DNA of 64,000 nucleotides from Streptomyces sp. XY006 (GCF_002237655.1 NZ_NOKT01000002.1:1-64000); one strand, 5' to 3'. Positions 1 to 10,980 are shown, numbered from the stretch's first letter. Made by a program: numbers and translations. The notes: a model not told the origin generated them from the sequence alone.

Positions 1-434
1 TCGGAGAAGTACCAGCTCAGGCCCCGCGACTGGGACACCGCCGAACGCGAGGGCCGCACCATCACCCCCCTGCTCACCCGGCTCAACACCATCCGCCGCG
101 CCCACCCCGCGCTGCACCGGCTCAGGAACCTGCGCTTCCACCACACCGACAATCCCGCGCTCATCGCGTACAGCAAGCGCACCGGATCCGACGTCGTCCT
201 CGTGGTCGCCAACCTCGACCCGCACCACGCCCAGGAGGCCACGGTCTCGCTCGACATGCCGCAACTCGGTCTGGACTGGCACGAGTCGGTGCCGGTGCGC
301 GACGAGCTCACCGGCGAGACCTACCACTGGGGCCGGAACAACTATGTGCGCCTGGAGCCGGGGCGGGCTCCTGCGCATGTGTTCCACGTCCAGTCGCCGC
401 CCGCCGCGCAAGGGAACGGAGGGGCAGGAACGTC

Positions 435-438
<4 letters not shown>
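1..438 (+). CDS. glgE: alpha-1,4-glucan:maltose-1-phosphate maltosyltransferase GlgE, C-terminal part
   Basis: The reading frame is open from base 1 and encodes the last 145 residues of a GH13 enzyme; the catalytic barrel lies outside the window. What is visible is the end of the barrel and the C-terminal beta domain, including [17 protein letters not shown] and [10 protein letters not shown], which resemble GlgE. GlgE transfers maltosyl units from maltose-1-phosphate to the non-reducing ends of alpha-1,4-glucans in the cytoplasm. The stop overlaps the treS start (ATGA, 435-438), so the four genes glgE-treS-pep2-glgB appear to be one operon. The identification rests partly on this context, because the C-terminal domain alone is less distinctive. 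Confidence 0.85.
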
Positions 439-2153
<1,715 letters not shown>

Positions 2154-2181
2154 GCATGCGCCGACGAAAGGAGGCGTGACC

Positions 2182-3552
2182 ATGCCGAAGACCGCATCCC
2201 TCCGCCCGACCCTCACGCGCCTGGCCGAGCCCATGGAGTCGCTCGGCCGGCTCCTGCGCGACTGGCTGCCGCGCCAGCGCTGGTTCGCCGGCAAGGACCG
2301 GCCCGTCACGGAGCTCGGCCTGCTGTCGATGACCGAGCTCTTCCCGGGCTGTCTGCACCTGCTGGTCCACGCCGGTCACGCGGGCCACACGGGCGTGCCC
2401 TCCCCGGGCGGGACTCCCCCGGCGGGCGACTGCTACCAGTTGCTGCTCGGCGTCCGGGAGCACCCCGCGCCCCGGCTCGGCCGGGCGCTCATCGGGCAGG
2501 TGCAGGACGGGCCGCTGGCCGGCCTGACCGTGTACGACGCGCTGCACGATCCGCGGTCGGCCCAGCTGCTCCTGGACCGGCTGCGGCACCCGGGCACCGC
2601 GGGGCCCCTGCGCTTCGAGTGCGACCCGGACCAGCGGGTGCCCGCCGGGCTGGTGCCGCGCCTGCTGGACGCGGAGCAGTCCAACTCCTCGCTGGTGTAC
2701 GGCGACGAGTACATCCTGAAGGTCTTCCGGCGCATCCAGCCGGGCGTCAACCCGGACCTGGAGGTGCCGGGGGCGCTGGCCCGGCAGGGCTGTCACCGCG
2801 TGCCGGCGCCGGTCGCCTGGTTCCAGACCAAGCACCCGTTCCAGGCCACTCTCGGTGTGCTCCAGCCGTATCTGCGGGACGCCTCCGACGGCTGGACGCT
2901 GGCGCTGCACGCGCTGGCCGCCGGGGACGACTTCACGGCCCAGGCGCGGGCGCTGGGCGCCGCCACCGCCGAGGTGCATCTCGCGCTGGCCTCGGCCTTC
3001 CCGGTCGGCGCCCCGGGCGAGAACGGGCGCACGGCGTCGGCCATGGTCGAGCGGCTGGACGCCGCCGCGCACTGCGTGCCCGCGCTGCAGCCGTACGTGC
3101 CGGGCCTGCGGGCCGCGTTCGCGGCGCTGACCGGCTGCGACGCCGGGCCGCCCGCCCAGCGCATCCACGGCGACCTGCACCTCGGTCAGGTGCTGCGGGC
3201 CGGACGCGACTGGTTCGTCATCGACTTCGAGGGCGAGCCGTCCCGGCCGCTCTCCGAACGGCGCAGCGCCCACTCCCCCGTGCGGGACATCGCCGGGATG
3301 CTGCGCTCCTTCGACTACGCCGCCCGGCAGCGCCGCCCCTGGCGCCCGGAGTGGGCGCGGCGCTGCCGCGAGGCCTACTGCGCGGGCTATGCCGCCCGCG
3401 CCGGCTGGGACCCCCGCAAGAAGCACGGACTGCTCCGGGCCTACGAGACGGACCGGGCCGTGTACGAGGTGCTGTACGAGGCACGGCACCGCCCCGACTG
3501 GCTGCCTGTACCGATGGCGGCGATCGAGCGCCTCGCCGTGAGAGGAGACTGA
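2182..3552 (+). CDS. pep2: maltokinase Pep2
   Basis: Maltokinase phosphorylates maltose with ATP to maltose-1-phosphate, the GlgE donor. The 456-residue protein starts with an N-cap region (LRDWLPRQRWFAGKDRP) typical of this family and has an aminoglycoside-phosphotransferase-like kinase core: RIHGDLHLGQ with catalytic Asp331, then VIDFEGEP for metal binding. The ATG at 2182 is chosen because the strong site AAAGGAGG (2167-2174) sits 7 bases upstream; a GTG six bases earlier is too close to that site. It lies between treS and glgB and completes the TreS-Pep2-GlgE route. Confidence 0.93.
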   Translation: MPKTASLRPTLTRLAEPMESLGRLLRDWLPRQRWFAGKDRPVTELGLLSMTELFPGCLHLLVHAGHAGHTGVPSPGGTPPAGDCYQLLLGVREHPAPRLGRALIGQVQDGPLAGLTVYDALHDPRSAQLLLDRLRHPGTAGPLRFECDPDQRVPAGLVPRLLDAEQSNSSLVYGDEYILKVFRRIQPGVNPDLEVPGALARQGCHRVPAPVAWFQTKHPFQATLGVLQPYLRDASDGWTLALHALAAGDDFTAQARALGAATAEVHLALASAFPVGAPGENGRTASAMVERLDAAAHCVPALQPYVPGLRAAFAALTGCDAGPPAQRIHGDLHLGQVLRAGRDWFVIDFEGEPSRPLSERRSAHSPVRDIAGMLRSFDYAARQRRPWRPEWARRCREAYCAGYAARAGWDPRKKHGLLRAYETDRAVYEVLYEARHRPDWLPVPMAAIERLAVRGD

Positions 3553-3555
3553 GCC

Positions 3556-5763
3556 GTGGCCCTGCGAGACACCTCAATCCCGGAGCCGTCCGGCCCGGTC
3601 CCGAGCCCGACCGCGCCCGCCCTGAGTGCCGAGGAGCGCGGACGCCTGCTGGCGGGCGCGCACCACGACCCGCACGCGCTGCTGGGCGCCCACCCCGTCC
3701 CGGGCGGGGTGGCGTTCCGGGCGCTGCGCCCGTTCGCCCGTGCGGTGAGCGTGGTGATCGACGGGCGGCGCACGGCCCTGGTCTCGGAGGGCGACGGCCT
3801 CTTCTCGGGCGTGCTGCCGCTGGCGGAGATCCCCGCGTACACCCTGCACATCGCCTACGAGGAGGGCGAGCAGGAGACGCACGACCCGTACCGCTTCCTG
3901 CCCGCGCTCGGCGAGCTCGACCTGCACCTGATCCGCGAGGGCCGGCACGAGCAGCTGTGGCGGGCGCTCGGCGCCGAGCCCATGACCCACGAGGGCGTGA
4001 CCGGCACGCGGTTCACGGTGTGGGCGCCGAACGCGCAGGGCGTGCGGGTGGCCACGGACTTCACCCACTGGGACGGGACGCAGTTCCCGATGCGCTCGCT
4101 GGGCGCGTCCGGTGTGTGGGAGCTGTTCCTGCCGGGCGTCGGCGAGGGCACCCCGTACAAGTTCGAGATCCACTCCCGGTACGGGCACCGCTTCCTCAAA
4201 GCCGACCCGATGGCCCGCCGTACCGAGGAGCCGCCCAACACCGCGTCGATCGTGACGGCCTCGCACTACGAGTGGGGCGACGCGGAGTGGATGGCGCACC
4301 GGGCGGACCGGCCGGTGCACGAGGCGCCGTTCTCGGTGTACGAGGTGCACCTGGCGTCCTGGCGGCCGGGGCTGACCTACCGGGAGCTCGCCGAGGAACT
4401 CCCGCGGTACGTCAAGGACCTGGGCTTCACGCACGTGGAGCTGATGCCCGTCGCGGAGCACCCCTTCCACGGCTCCTGGGGCTACCAGGTCACCGGCTTC
4501 TACGCGCCGACGGCACGCCTCGGCACGCCCGACGACTTCCGGTTCTTCGTCGACGCCTGCCACCGGGCGGGCCTCGGCGTGATCATGGACTGGGTGCCGG
4601 CGCACTTCCCGAAGGACGACTGGGCGCTGGCCCGGTTCGACGGTGAGCCGCTCTACGAGCCGGGCGACGACCGGCGCGCCGAGCACCCGGACTGGGGCAC
4701 CTACGAGTTCGACTTCGGCCGCACGGAGGTGCGCAACTTCCTGGTCGCGAACGCCGTGTACTGGTGCGAGGAGTTCCACATCGACGGGCTGCGCGTGGAC
4801 GCCGTCGCCTCGATGCTCTACCTCGACTACTCGCGCGAGGACGGCCAGTGGGAGCCCAACGCCCACGGCGGCCGGGAGGACCTGGCGGCCATGGCGTTCC
4901 TGCAGGAGATGAACGCGACGGTGTACCGGCGGGCCCCGGGCGTGGTCACGATCGCCGAGGAGTCCACCGCCTGGGGCGGGGTGACCCGGCCCACCGACAC
5001 CGGCGGGCTCGGCTTCGGGCTGAAGTGGAACATGGGGTGGATGCACGATTCGCTGGAGTACATCTCCCACGAGCCGGTGCACCGCAAGTACCACCACCAC
5101 GAGATGACGTTCTCGATGGTGTACGCCTACAGCGAGAACTACGTCCTGCCGATCTCCCACGACGAGGTCGTGCACGGCAAGCAGGCGCTGGTGACGAAGA
5201 TGCCGGGCGACTGGTGGCAGCGGCGGGCGAACCTGCGGGCCTATCTCGGCTTCATGTGGGGCCACCCCGGCAAGCAGCTGCTGTTCATGGGGCAGGAGTT
5301 CGCGCAGGGAGCCGAGTGGTCGGTGGAGCACGGGCCGGAGTGGTGGCTGCTCGACGAGGGCTACCACTCGGCGGGTGACCACCGGGGCGTGCGCGACCTG
5401 GTCCGTGACCTGAACACGGTGTATCTGGCGACGCCCGCGCTGTGGCAGTGCGACACCCGGCCGGAGGGCTTCCGGTGGGTGGCGGTGGACTCGGCCGACG
5501 ACAACGTCTACGCGTTCCTGCGCTACGACGCCGAGGGCCGCCCGCTGCTGGCGGTGTCGAACTTCTCCCCCGTCGTCCGGCAGGACTACGGCCTGTGGGT
5601 CCCGGGCGACGTCGCCGCCTGGCAGGAGACCCTCAACACCGACGACACGCGCTACGGCGGCAGCGGTGTGACCAACCCGGACGCGGTCAAGCCGGAGGAC
5701 GGTCTGGTCCGGATCACCCTGCCTCCGCTGGCGACGGTGTGGCTGACCCCGTTCACGGGGTGA
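3556..5763 (+). CDS. glgB: 1,4-alpha-glucan branching enzyme GlgB
   Basis: GlgB introduces alpha-1,6 branches into the linear glucan made by GlgE. The 735-residue protein has an N-terminal glycan-binding N1 region, a CBM48 domain (around residues 135-240, [19 protein letters not shown]), the GH13 barrel and a C-terminal beta domain. Catalytic residues are visible as Asp415 (GLRVDAV), Glu468 (TIAEEST) and Asp536 ([10 protein letters not shown]). It starts at GTG three bases after the pep2 stop, with AGGAG about 8 bases upstream. Sequence and length are normal for the long actinobacterial branching enzymes. Confidence 0.96.
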   Translation: MALRDTSIPEPSGPVPSPTAPALSAEERGRLLAGAHHDPHALLGAHPVPGGVAFRALRPFARAVSVVIDGRRTALVSEGDGLFSGVLPLAEIPAYTLHIAYEEGEQETHDPYRFLPALGELDLHLIREGRHEQLWRALGAEPMTHEGVTGTRFTVWAPNAQGVRVATDFTHWDGTQFPMRSLGASGVWELFLPGVGEGTPYKFEIHSRYGHRFLKADPMARRTEEPPNTASIVTASHYEWGDAEWMAHRADRPVHEAPFSVYEVHLASWRPGLTYRELAEELPRYVKDLGFTHVELMPVAEHPFHGSWGYQVTGFYAPTARLGTPDDFRFFVDACHRAGLGVIMDWVPAHFPKDDWALARFDGEPLYEPGDDRRAEHPDWGTYEFDFGRTEVRNFLVANAVYWCEEFHIDGLRVDAVASMLYLDYSREDGQWEPNAHGGREDLAAMAFLQEMNATVYRRAPGVVTIAEESTAWGGVTRPTDTGGLGFGLKWNMGWMHDSLEYISHEPVHRKYHHHEMTFSMVYAYSENYVLPISHDEVVHGKQALVTKMPGDWWQRRANLRAYLGFMWGHPGKQLLFMGQEFAQGAEWSVEHGPEWWLLDEGYHSAGDHRGVRDLVRDLNTVYLATPALWQCDTRPEGFRWVAVDSADDNVYAFLRYDAEGRPLLAVSNFSPVVRQDYGLWVPGDVAAWQETLNTDDTRYGGSGVTNPDAVKPEDGLVRITLPPLATVWLTPFTG

Positions 5764-5873
5764 AGTCCGCCGGGCGCACCAGGTGTCCGACCGGCCTGTG
5801 AGGGGCACTGGGGGTCTACCCCCGGGAAAACCCGGTGGTCGACGCTTCGGAGTCTTGGAAGGGCGGGCATCAG

Positions 5874-6962
5874 GTGCGCACCGTCGGAGTGGAGGAGGAG
5901 CTCCTCCTGGTCGATCCGGAGACCGGGGAGCCGCGGGCGCTGTCCGCCGCGGTTCTGGCCCGGGCGGCTCAGGACGACGCGGATCAGGACGTGTTCGAGA
6001 AGGAACTCCACGAGCAGATGCTGGAGTTCGCGACACATCCGCAGTCGTCCATGGAGGCCTTGCACGCGGAGATCGTCCGCTGCCGCAAGGAGGCCGCCCG
6101 GCACGCCGGGGAGATCGGCTGCACGGTGGCGGCGCTCGCCACCTCGCCGCTGCCGGTCAGTCCGGCCGTCGGGCTGAACCGGCGGTACCAGTGGATGGCG
6201 GACCAGTACGGGATCGCCACCCGGGAACAACTGGTCCTGGGCTGTCATGTGCACGTAGCGGTGGAGTCGGACGAGGAGGGGGTCGCCGTCATCGACCGGC
6301 TGCGGCCGTGGCTGCCGGTGCTCAGGGCGCTCAGCGCCAACTCGCCGTTCTGGCAGGGCAAGGACACGGGGTACAGCAGTTACCGCAGCCGGGTGTGGCT
6401 GCGCTGGCCGTCGGCCGGCCCGACCGAGATCTTCGGCTCGGCCGAGCGGTACCACCGTCTGATCGCGGACATGGTGGCCACGGGGGCCCTCCTCGACGAG
6501 GGGATGATCTACTTCGACGCGCGGGTGTCCCCGCGCTACCCGACGGTGGAGCTGCGGGTCGCGGACGTCTGCCTGCACTCCGAGACGCCCGTTCTGATCG
6601 CCGCGCTCGTGCGCGGGCTGGTCGAGACGGCGGCGCGCGAGTGGCGCGAGGGCCGGGAGCCAGCGGACCACAGCGTCAGCCTGCTGCGGCTGGCCGACTG
6701 GCAGGCCGCCCGCTCCGGGCTGACGGGTGAGCTGCTGCACCCGGCGACCATGCGCCGCATGCCCGCCGAGTCCGTGGTGCGGGCCCTGCTGGAGCACGTC
6801 GAGGAGGCCCTCGACGGCACGGGTGACCTGGACCGGGTCCGGGCGGGGTGCGAGGAGCTGCTGCGCGACGGCAACGGCGCGCGGGTGCAGCGCGAGCTGA
6901 TGGAGCGCACGGGGAGCCTGCGGGACGTCGTCACCGAGTGCGTGCGTCACACGCAGGGCTGA
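5874..6962 (+). CDS. carboxylate-amine ligase, YbdK / glutamate-cysteine ligase type 2 family
   Basis: This 362-residue protein begins with the family signature TVGVEEELLLVDPETGEP and carries the conserved CHVHVAVESDEEGV and ELRVADVC segments of the YbdK group, ATP-dependent enzymes that join a carboxylate to an amine. The physiological substrate is not known for most members and is not evident here. The GTG at 5874 is preferred because GGAAGGG lies about 10 bases upstream and the family motif follows at once; an in-frame GTG at 5835 would add 13 residues without similarity. It follows glgB by about 110 bases on the same strand and may be transcribed separately. Confidence 0.85.
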   Translation: MRTVGVEEELLLVDPETGEPRALSAAVLARAAQDDADQDVFEKELHEQMLEFATHPQSSMEALHAEIVRCRKEAARHAGEIGCTVAALATSPLPVSPAVGLNRRYQWMADQYGIATREQLVLGCHVHVAVESDEEGVAVIDRLRPWLPVLRALSANSPFWQGKDTGYSSYRSRVWLRWPSAGPTEIFGSAERYHRLIADMVATGALLDEGMIYFDARVSPRYPTVELRVADVCLHSETPVLIAALVRGLVETAAREWREGREPADHSVSLLRLADWQAARSGLTGELLHPATMRRMPAESVVRALLEHVEEALDGTGDLDRVRAGCEELLRDGNGARVQRELMERTGSLRDVVTECVRHTQG

Positions 6963-6985
6963 GGCGTCCCGGGGGCCGTCGCCTC
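6961..6985. terminator. possible convergent terminator hairpin
   Basis: Between two convergent genes the sequence GAGGCG is repeated inverted as CGCCTC with a 13-base loop that is itself G/C-rich. There is no T-run. It is a weak candidate for a factor-independent terminator serving both strands. Confidence 0.35.
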
Positions 6986-6986
6986 C

Positions 6987-7220
6987 TCAGAGGATCAGGA
7001 CGAGGGCGTAGGCCAGGAAGAAGGCCGCGATCAGCACCGTGATCACGATGATCACGGCCATCGGCGCCTTGGCCCATCCCTTGGGCGGGTTGTGGGTCTC
7101 GCGCGGCAGCGCCTCGGGCATGCTGCTCTCCGCGGGCGGGGTCTCGCCCGGCGGCACACCGCCGCCGGGCTCCAGACCGGTGCTGCGCTCGGGCTCGGGA
7201 TCCGGACTGTAGTGGCTCAT
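6987..7220 (-). CDS. small membrane protein, DUF6480 family
   Basis: The 77-residue protein has an acidic, proline-rich N-terminal half (TGLEPGGGVPPGETPP) and one C-terminal membrane segment at about residues 53-77 (VIIVITVLIAAFFLAYALVL). This LEPGGGVPPGE signature plus a tail anchor is what I recall for the Streptomyces DUF6480 family, whose function is unknown. It probably sits in the membrane with its N-terminus in the cytoplasm. It is divergent from the acyl-CoA synthetase gene; the GGGGGAC just before the ATG can serve as a ribosome site. Confidence 0.8.
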   Translation of the reverse strand: MSHYSPDPEPERSTGLEPGGGVPPGETPPAESSMPEALPRETHNPPKGWAKAPMAVIIVITVLIAAFFLAYALVLIL

Positions 7221-7371
7221 GTCCCCCGGGTCCCCCGATCACGGCGGGATCATCAGCGGACCCACTTCCGTATTTCCCGACCCCGAAGGGTCCCGACTCG
7301 ACTACATTCGAGCACCGCCGATGACGGTCCCCGTCGGCAGCGTCACACCCCGTACATGTCAGGAGCAGTGC

Positions 7372-9270
7372 ATGCGCGACCTCGCCCTCGCTCCACCGGC
7401 CGTCTCGCCCCTGACCGGCGGGCTCGCCGACAGCGTGTTCGAGACGGCGGACCGGGAACCCACCCGGCCGGTGCTCGCCCGCCGTGCCGACCCGGCCTCC
7501 GCCGTCTGGGAGGAGGTCACGGCGATCGAGCTGCGCGACCAGGTGGTGGACACGGCCAAGGGCCTGATCGCCGCCGGGATCGCGCCGGGCCACCGGGTCG
7601 CCATCATGGCCCGCACCCGCTACGAGTGGACGGTCCTGTGCTACGCGCTGTGGGCGGTGGGGGCCGAGGTCGTGCCCATCTACCCGACCTCCTCGCGCGA
7701 CCAGGTGGAGTGGATCCTGCGGGACTCCGGCTGCGTGGCCGTGGTGGTCGAGGACGAGCAGGGCGTCATGACCGTCGGCTCGGTGTGCGCGTCGCTGCCG
7801 GCGCTGGGACACGTCTGGCAGCTGGACTCGGGCGCGCTGGAGGAGCTGGCGGCGCGCGGCCAGGACGTGCCGATCACCACGGTCGACTCGATGCGCCGCA
7901 TCGTGCTGCCGGACTCCACGGCCGTCATCGCCTACACCTCCGGCACCACCGGCCACGCCATGGGCTGCGCCCTGAGCCACCGGAACCTGGCCGTCACCTG
8001 CGACACGCTGCTGGCCGGCTGGGGGCACACGGCCGCGCCGCGCGGCGAGCAGGGCTCGGTGCTGGCGTTCCTGCCCTTCTCCCACGTGTACGGGCTGATG
8101 ATCCAGGGGCTGTGCGTACGCGGCGGGCTGCTCATGGGGCACCAGGCGGATCCCGGCGGCGAGGCGCTGTCGGCGGCGCTGCGCTCCTTCCGCCCGACAT
8201 ACTTCTATGCGGTGCCCTCGGTCTTCGAGAAGATCTACAAGAACTTCCTGCGCACCGCGCAGCAGGGGGGTCACGGCGGGCTCTTCGAGCGGGCCGCGCA
8301 GACCGCCCGGGACTTCGCCGCCGCCCTGGAGCGCCAGCGGCTGGGCCGGGGCCGCGGACCGGGTTTCGACCTGCGGCTGCAGCACGCTCTGTACGAGCGC
8401 ACGGTCTACCGCCGGCTGCGGGCCGCGCTCGGCGGACGGGTGCAGCGGGCGACGTCCGGCGGCTCGCCCCTCAGCCGGGACCTGTCGCTGTTCTACGAGG
8501 GCATCGGCATCTACGTGCACGACGGGTACGGCCTGACGGAGACCGCCGGCGGGGTGACCATGCAGCCGCTGGGCCGGGAGAAGTCCGGGACCGTCGGGCA
8601 GGCGCTGCCGGGCATGGAGATCCGGGTCGCCGAGGACGGCGAGATCCTGGTGCGGGGACCGTCGGTCTTCCAGGGCTACGTCGGCGACGAGGCGGCCACC
8701 CGGGCCGCGCTGCGCGGGGGCTGGCTGGCCACCGGGGACCTCGGGCGGCTCGACTCGGAGGGCTATCTGACGATCACGGGCCGCAAGAAGGACATCATCA
8801 TCACCAGCAGCGGCAAGAGCGTCGCCCCGGCGGCGCTGGAGCAGCGGCTGCGGATGCACCCGCTGATCCACCAGGCGGTGGTGGTGGGCGACAACCGGCC
8901 CTGTGTGGGCGCCCTGATCACGCTGGACCCGGAGTTCCTCGCGCACTGGCGGGCCGCGCTGGCCCTGCAGGGCGAGATGCGGGAGGCCAGGGAGGAGAAC
9001 GCGCTGCGCGAGGAGGTCGCCCGGGCCGTGGCCGCGGCCAACAGCGCCGTGTCGCCCTCGGAGTCGATCCGGGTCTTCCGGGTGCTGCCGGAGCCGTTCG
9101 ACGTGTCCAACGGGCTGCTGACCCCGTCGATGAAGCTGCGCCGGGACGAGATCGTGCGGCACTGCGCCGGCGAGATCGACGCGATGTACGCCTCGCGCAG
9201 GCGCCCCGGGCGGCCGAGCACCCCGGAGGAAGCGGCATACGGGGACGATCCGGACAGTGTGTTCCGTTGA
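7372..9270 (+). CDS. long-chain acyl-CoA synthetase (AMP-dependent synthetase/ligase)
   Basis: The protein activates a fatty acid with ATP and CoA to acyl-CoA. In the 632-residue sequence the AMP-binding P-loop AYTSGTTGHAMG, the motif HDGYGLTETAGG, the hinge region GDLGRLDSEGYL and the C-terminal ITGRKKDIIITSSGKS are all present, so it should be active. It belongs to the bacterial FadD15-like branch rather than the short FadD type. The ATG at 7372 has AGGAG (7361-7365) six bases upstream; in-frame starts at 7219 and 7321 would add a poorly conserved extension. No lipid genes are adjacent, so the chain-length preference is open. Confidence 0.9.
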   Translation: MRDLALAPPAVSPLTGGLADSVFETADREPTRPVLARRADPASAVWEEVTAIELRDQVVDTAKGLIAAGIAPGHRVAIMARTRYEWTVLCYALWAVGAEVVPIYPTSSRDQVEWILRDSGCVAVVVEDEQGVMTVGSVCASLPALGHVWQLDSGALEELAARGQDVPITTVDSMRRIVLPDSTAVIAYTSGTTGHAMGCALSHRNLAVTCDTLLAGWGHTAAPRGEQGSVLAFLPFSHVYGLMIQGLCVRGGLLMGHQADPGGEALSAALRSFRPTYFYAVPSVFEKIYKNFLRTAQQGGHGGLFERAAQTARDFAAALERQRLGRGRGPGFDLRLQHALYERTVYRRLRAALGGRVQRATSGGSPLSRDLSLFYEGIGIYVHDGYGLTETAGGVTMQPLGREKSGTVGQALPGMEIRVAEDGEILVRGPSVFQGYVGDEAATRAALRGGWLATGDLGRLDSEGYLTITGRKKDIIITSSGKSVAPAALEQRLRMHPLIHQAVVVGDNRPCVGALITLDPEFLAHWRAALALQGEMREAREENALREEVARAVAAANSAVSPSESIRVFRVLPEPFDVSNGLLTPSMKLRRDEIVRHCAGEIDAMYASRRRPGRPSTPEEAAYGDDPDSVFR

Positions 9271-9336
9271 GCAGGCGGCCGGACGCGTAGCCCTCGCGCC
9301 CTCGGGAACACGCAACAGTGGCGACGCAAGAGAAAG

Positions 9337-9360
9337 GACGACAGCCCTGACGACAGCCCT
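9337..9360. repeat. perfect 12-bp tandem duplication
   Basis: The unit GACGACAGCCCT occurs twice head to tail in the leader of the following ATP-binding protein gene, just after an AAAGGA sequence. It looks like a slippage duplication. No function is evident. Confidence 0.8.
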
Positions 9361-9387
9361 AGCTGACGCCCGGGCCGGAAAGGCGAT

Positions 9388-9822
9388 ATGTCAACCGAGC
9401 CGCGTGGGGACGACGCCCTGACCTCCGAGGAGATTCCGAGCCGCACGAACAGCTTCGTGGGCGAGCCGCATGATGTGACGGGTGCGCGGCTGGCCGCGGA
9501 GGAGTTCCTGCGTGACCTCGCACGCTCCGCACCGCCCTCCGCCCCCGAGTACTGGGACGACATCCTGCTGGTGGTGACGGAACTGGCCGCCAACGCGGTC
9601 CAGTACGCGCCGGGGCCGTTCGCGCTGCGTATGCGCCGCACCTTCGACGGCGTGCACGTGGTGCTGCACGACACCAGCACCACCGAGCCGGCCCCCCGCC
9701 CCTTCGATCCGCGCAGCGGTGGCGGCGGCATCGGCTGGCATCTGATCCACACCCTGTGCGACCAGGTGAGCGTGGTGACCGACGAGCGGGGCAAGGACGT
9801 CCACGTCTTCCTGCCCTGGTGA
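9388..9822 (+). CDS. anti-sigma-factor-type ATP-binding protein (HATPase_c, RsbW-like)
   Basis: The 144-residue protein is a single GHKL ATPase domain: N-box VVTELAANAVQYA, degenerate G1 region VVLHDTST, and glycine-rich G2 box RSGGGGIGWHLI. Such stand-alone domains in Streptomyces are serine kinases that bind sigma factors or STAS-domain antagonists. Its partner cannot be told from sequence. A STAS gene at 10588 and the RsbRST operon lie within 2 kb, which makes partner switching plausible. The start ATG has GGAAAGG upstream (spacer about 6). Confidence 0.85.
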   Translation: MSTEPRGDDALTSEEIPSRTNSFVGEPHDVTGARLAAEEFLRDLARSAPPSAPEYWDDILLVVTELAANAVQYAPGPFALRMRRTFDGVHVVLHDTSTTEPAPRPFDPRSGGGGIGWHLIHTLCDQVSVVTDERGKDVHVFLPW

Positions 9823-9848
9823 ACCCTCCGGCCCGGTGGGCCGCGAGC

Positions 9849-9873
9849 GGCACGGGCGCGGGGCGCCCGTGCC
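9849..9873. terminator. convergent terminator hairpin
   Basis: GGCACGGGCG and CGCCCGTGCC form a perfect 10-bp stem with a five-base loop in the short gap between two convergent genes. There is no clear T-run, as is usual for Streptomyces terminators; it could act on both strands. Confidence 0.6.
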
Positions 9874-9877
9874 CGGC

Positions 9878-10249
9878 TCAGACCGAGGTCGTCTCGCGCG
9901 GGGGCAGCCGGTCGTAGTAGTCACCCACGGCCCGCAGATACTGCTGGTCCCGCGTCTCGCTGTCCGTCTGGAAGCGAGGAGCCGCCTTGGCGTCCGCCCT
10001 GGTGCAGGCCAGTGTGACCTTCCGGGCCTGCGCGTCGACGCCGGTGACGACCCCGGCCGGCACCAGGACGCTGCGGCCGAACACCCAGACGCCCGTGTCG
10101 ACGACCAGGTGCCGCAGGCCGTGCGGAGCGGCCTCCCGGTCCACGTGCCCGATCGTGCCGTCGGCCGCGGCGACGGTGAAACCGGTCAGGTCCTGCCCCT
10201 CGACGTGACCGCTGTCCGGCGCGTACGACCAGATTCTGTCGATGGTCAC
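9878..10249 (-). CDS. PRC-barrel domain protein
   Basis: The 123-residue protein begins IDRIWSYAPDSGHVEGQDL followed by GFTVAAADGTIGHVD, a PRC-barrel fold as seen in many Streptomyces stress proteins, with a second half VFGRSVLVPAGVVTGVD that repeats the barrel pattern. These proteins are thought to be small soluble adaptors; no reaction is known. The GTG at 10249 is chosen over longer reading frames because similarity starts there and GGGAGGA lies just upstream. A SigB-type promoter motif is found 83 bases upstream (10332-10356), which suggests induction by general stress. Confidence 0.8.
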   Translation of the reverse strand: MTIDRIWSYAPDSGHVEGQDLTGFTVAAADGTIGHVDREAAPHGLRHLVVDTGVWVFGRSVLVPAGVVTGVDAQARKVTLACTRADAKAAPRFQTDSETRDQQYLRAVGDYYDRLPPRETTSV

Positions 10250-10331
10250 GCTGCTCCATCCTCCCTGACGGTGTGCGGATCGCTCGAAATCCGGCGGGCG
10301 GACGGCCGCCCGCCCTGCTCCACAGCAGCAA

Positions 10332-10356
10332 ATACCCTTCTGCCGCACGCGCATTC
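10332..10356 (-). promoter_or_regulatory. candidate SigB-type stress promoter for the PRC-barrel gene
   Basis: Read on the minus strand, GAAT is followed after exactly 15 bases by GGGTAT, matching the Streptomyces SigB-family consensus GNNT-N14-16-GGGTAC/T. It points toward the PRC-barrel gene, whose start is about 83 bases downstream. It is a pattern match only. Confidence 0.55.
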
Positions 10357-10413
10357 GGCGTACCCGTGTACCGGTGCGCGGGAACGTGATCCGGGCGGGA
10401 TTCGGATCGGGGG

Positions 10414-10438
10414 GCATGGGGTGCGGTTTCCGGGGTAA
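10414..10438 (+). promoter_or_regulatory. possible SigB-type promoter for the STAS antagonist gene
   Basis: GCAT is followed after 15 bases by GGGTAA, one base off the SigB-family consensus -10. It is divergent from the motif at 10332-10356, so the two stress genes may share a control region. The STAS start codon lies about 150 bases downstream, leaving a long leader with a small reading frame. Confidence 0.4.
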
Positions 10439-10484
10439 TCGCGGGGGCGCGGTGGAAACGGAGCCCGACAGCGAAGGGAGGCAC

Positions 10485-10553
10485 ATGAGAAACCGCAGTC
10501 GAGCCCGCGACACGACCGGCGTCGCCCCGCACCGCGGTCACCCCCGGAGGTGA
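10485..10553 (+). CDS. possible 22-residue arginine-rich leader peptide
   Basis: An ATG with an excellent ribosome site (AAGGGAGG, spacer 4) opens a 22-codon frame that ends in TGA within GGAGGTGACC, 34 bases before the STAS start codon. Seven of 22 residues are arginine, and codons 2, 6 and 22 are AGA, CGA and AGG, which are rare in Streptomyces. It lies between a possible SigB-type promoter and the STAS gene, so it could be a regulatory leader. The unusual codons equally fit a chance frame; I recognise no family. Confidence 0.3.
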   Translation: MRNRSRARDTTGVAPHRGHPRR

Positions 10554-10587
10554 CCAGCCCAGGCCGTAGCACTTGTTGGAGGTACCC

Positions 10588-10980
10588 GTGCCCCTCGCCC
10601 AGAACCCGCTGTCCGTGGAAGTCGAACTGCCCCGGGAGGACGTGGCCCTGATCACGGTCTCCGGCTACCTGGACGTCGACACCGCGACCGAGTTCCAGGC
10701 CCATCTGGCCAACCAGCTCCACCACGGCCGACGGCACTTCCTGCTCGATCTCTCGGCCGTCCCGTTCATGGACTCGTCCGGGATGAACATCATCCTGCGG
10801 GTGTACCAGGAGACCCGGGGCGACTCCGGCAGCGTGCACGTCATCCAGCCGACGCCGGCCGTGCGGCGCATCCTCGACCTGACCGGTGTGAGCATCACGG
10901 TGCCGATATCGGAGAACGTGGAGGAGGCCCTGGCCCGCGTCGACGCGGGGCCGGTGGTGCCGGAGGAGCCGCAGGCGTAG
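10588..10980 (+). CDS. STAS-domain anti-sigma factor antagonist (RsbV/SpoIIAA-like)
   Basis: The 130-residue STAS protein carries the phosphorylation motif VPFMDSSGMNI, with Ser63 at the position that anti-sigma kinases modify. In its unphosphorylated form such a protein binds the kinase and frees a sigma factor. The GTG at 10588 has GGAGGT four bases upstream (10578-10583); a TTG 15 bases earlier is less likely. A possible SigB-type promoter and a short leader frame precede it. A hairpin at 11086-11120 separates it from the rsbR operon. Confidence 0.87.
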   Translation: MPLAQNPLSVEVELPREDVALITVSGYLDVDTATEFQAHLANQLHHGRRHFLLDLSAVPFMDSSGMNIILRVYQETRGDSGSVHVIQPTPAVRRILDLTGVSITVPISENVEEALARVDAGPVVPEEPQA

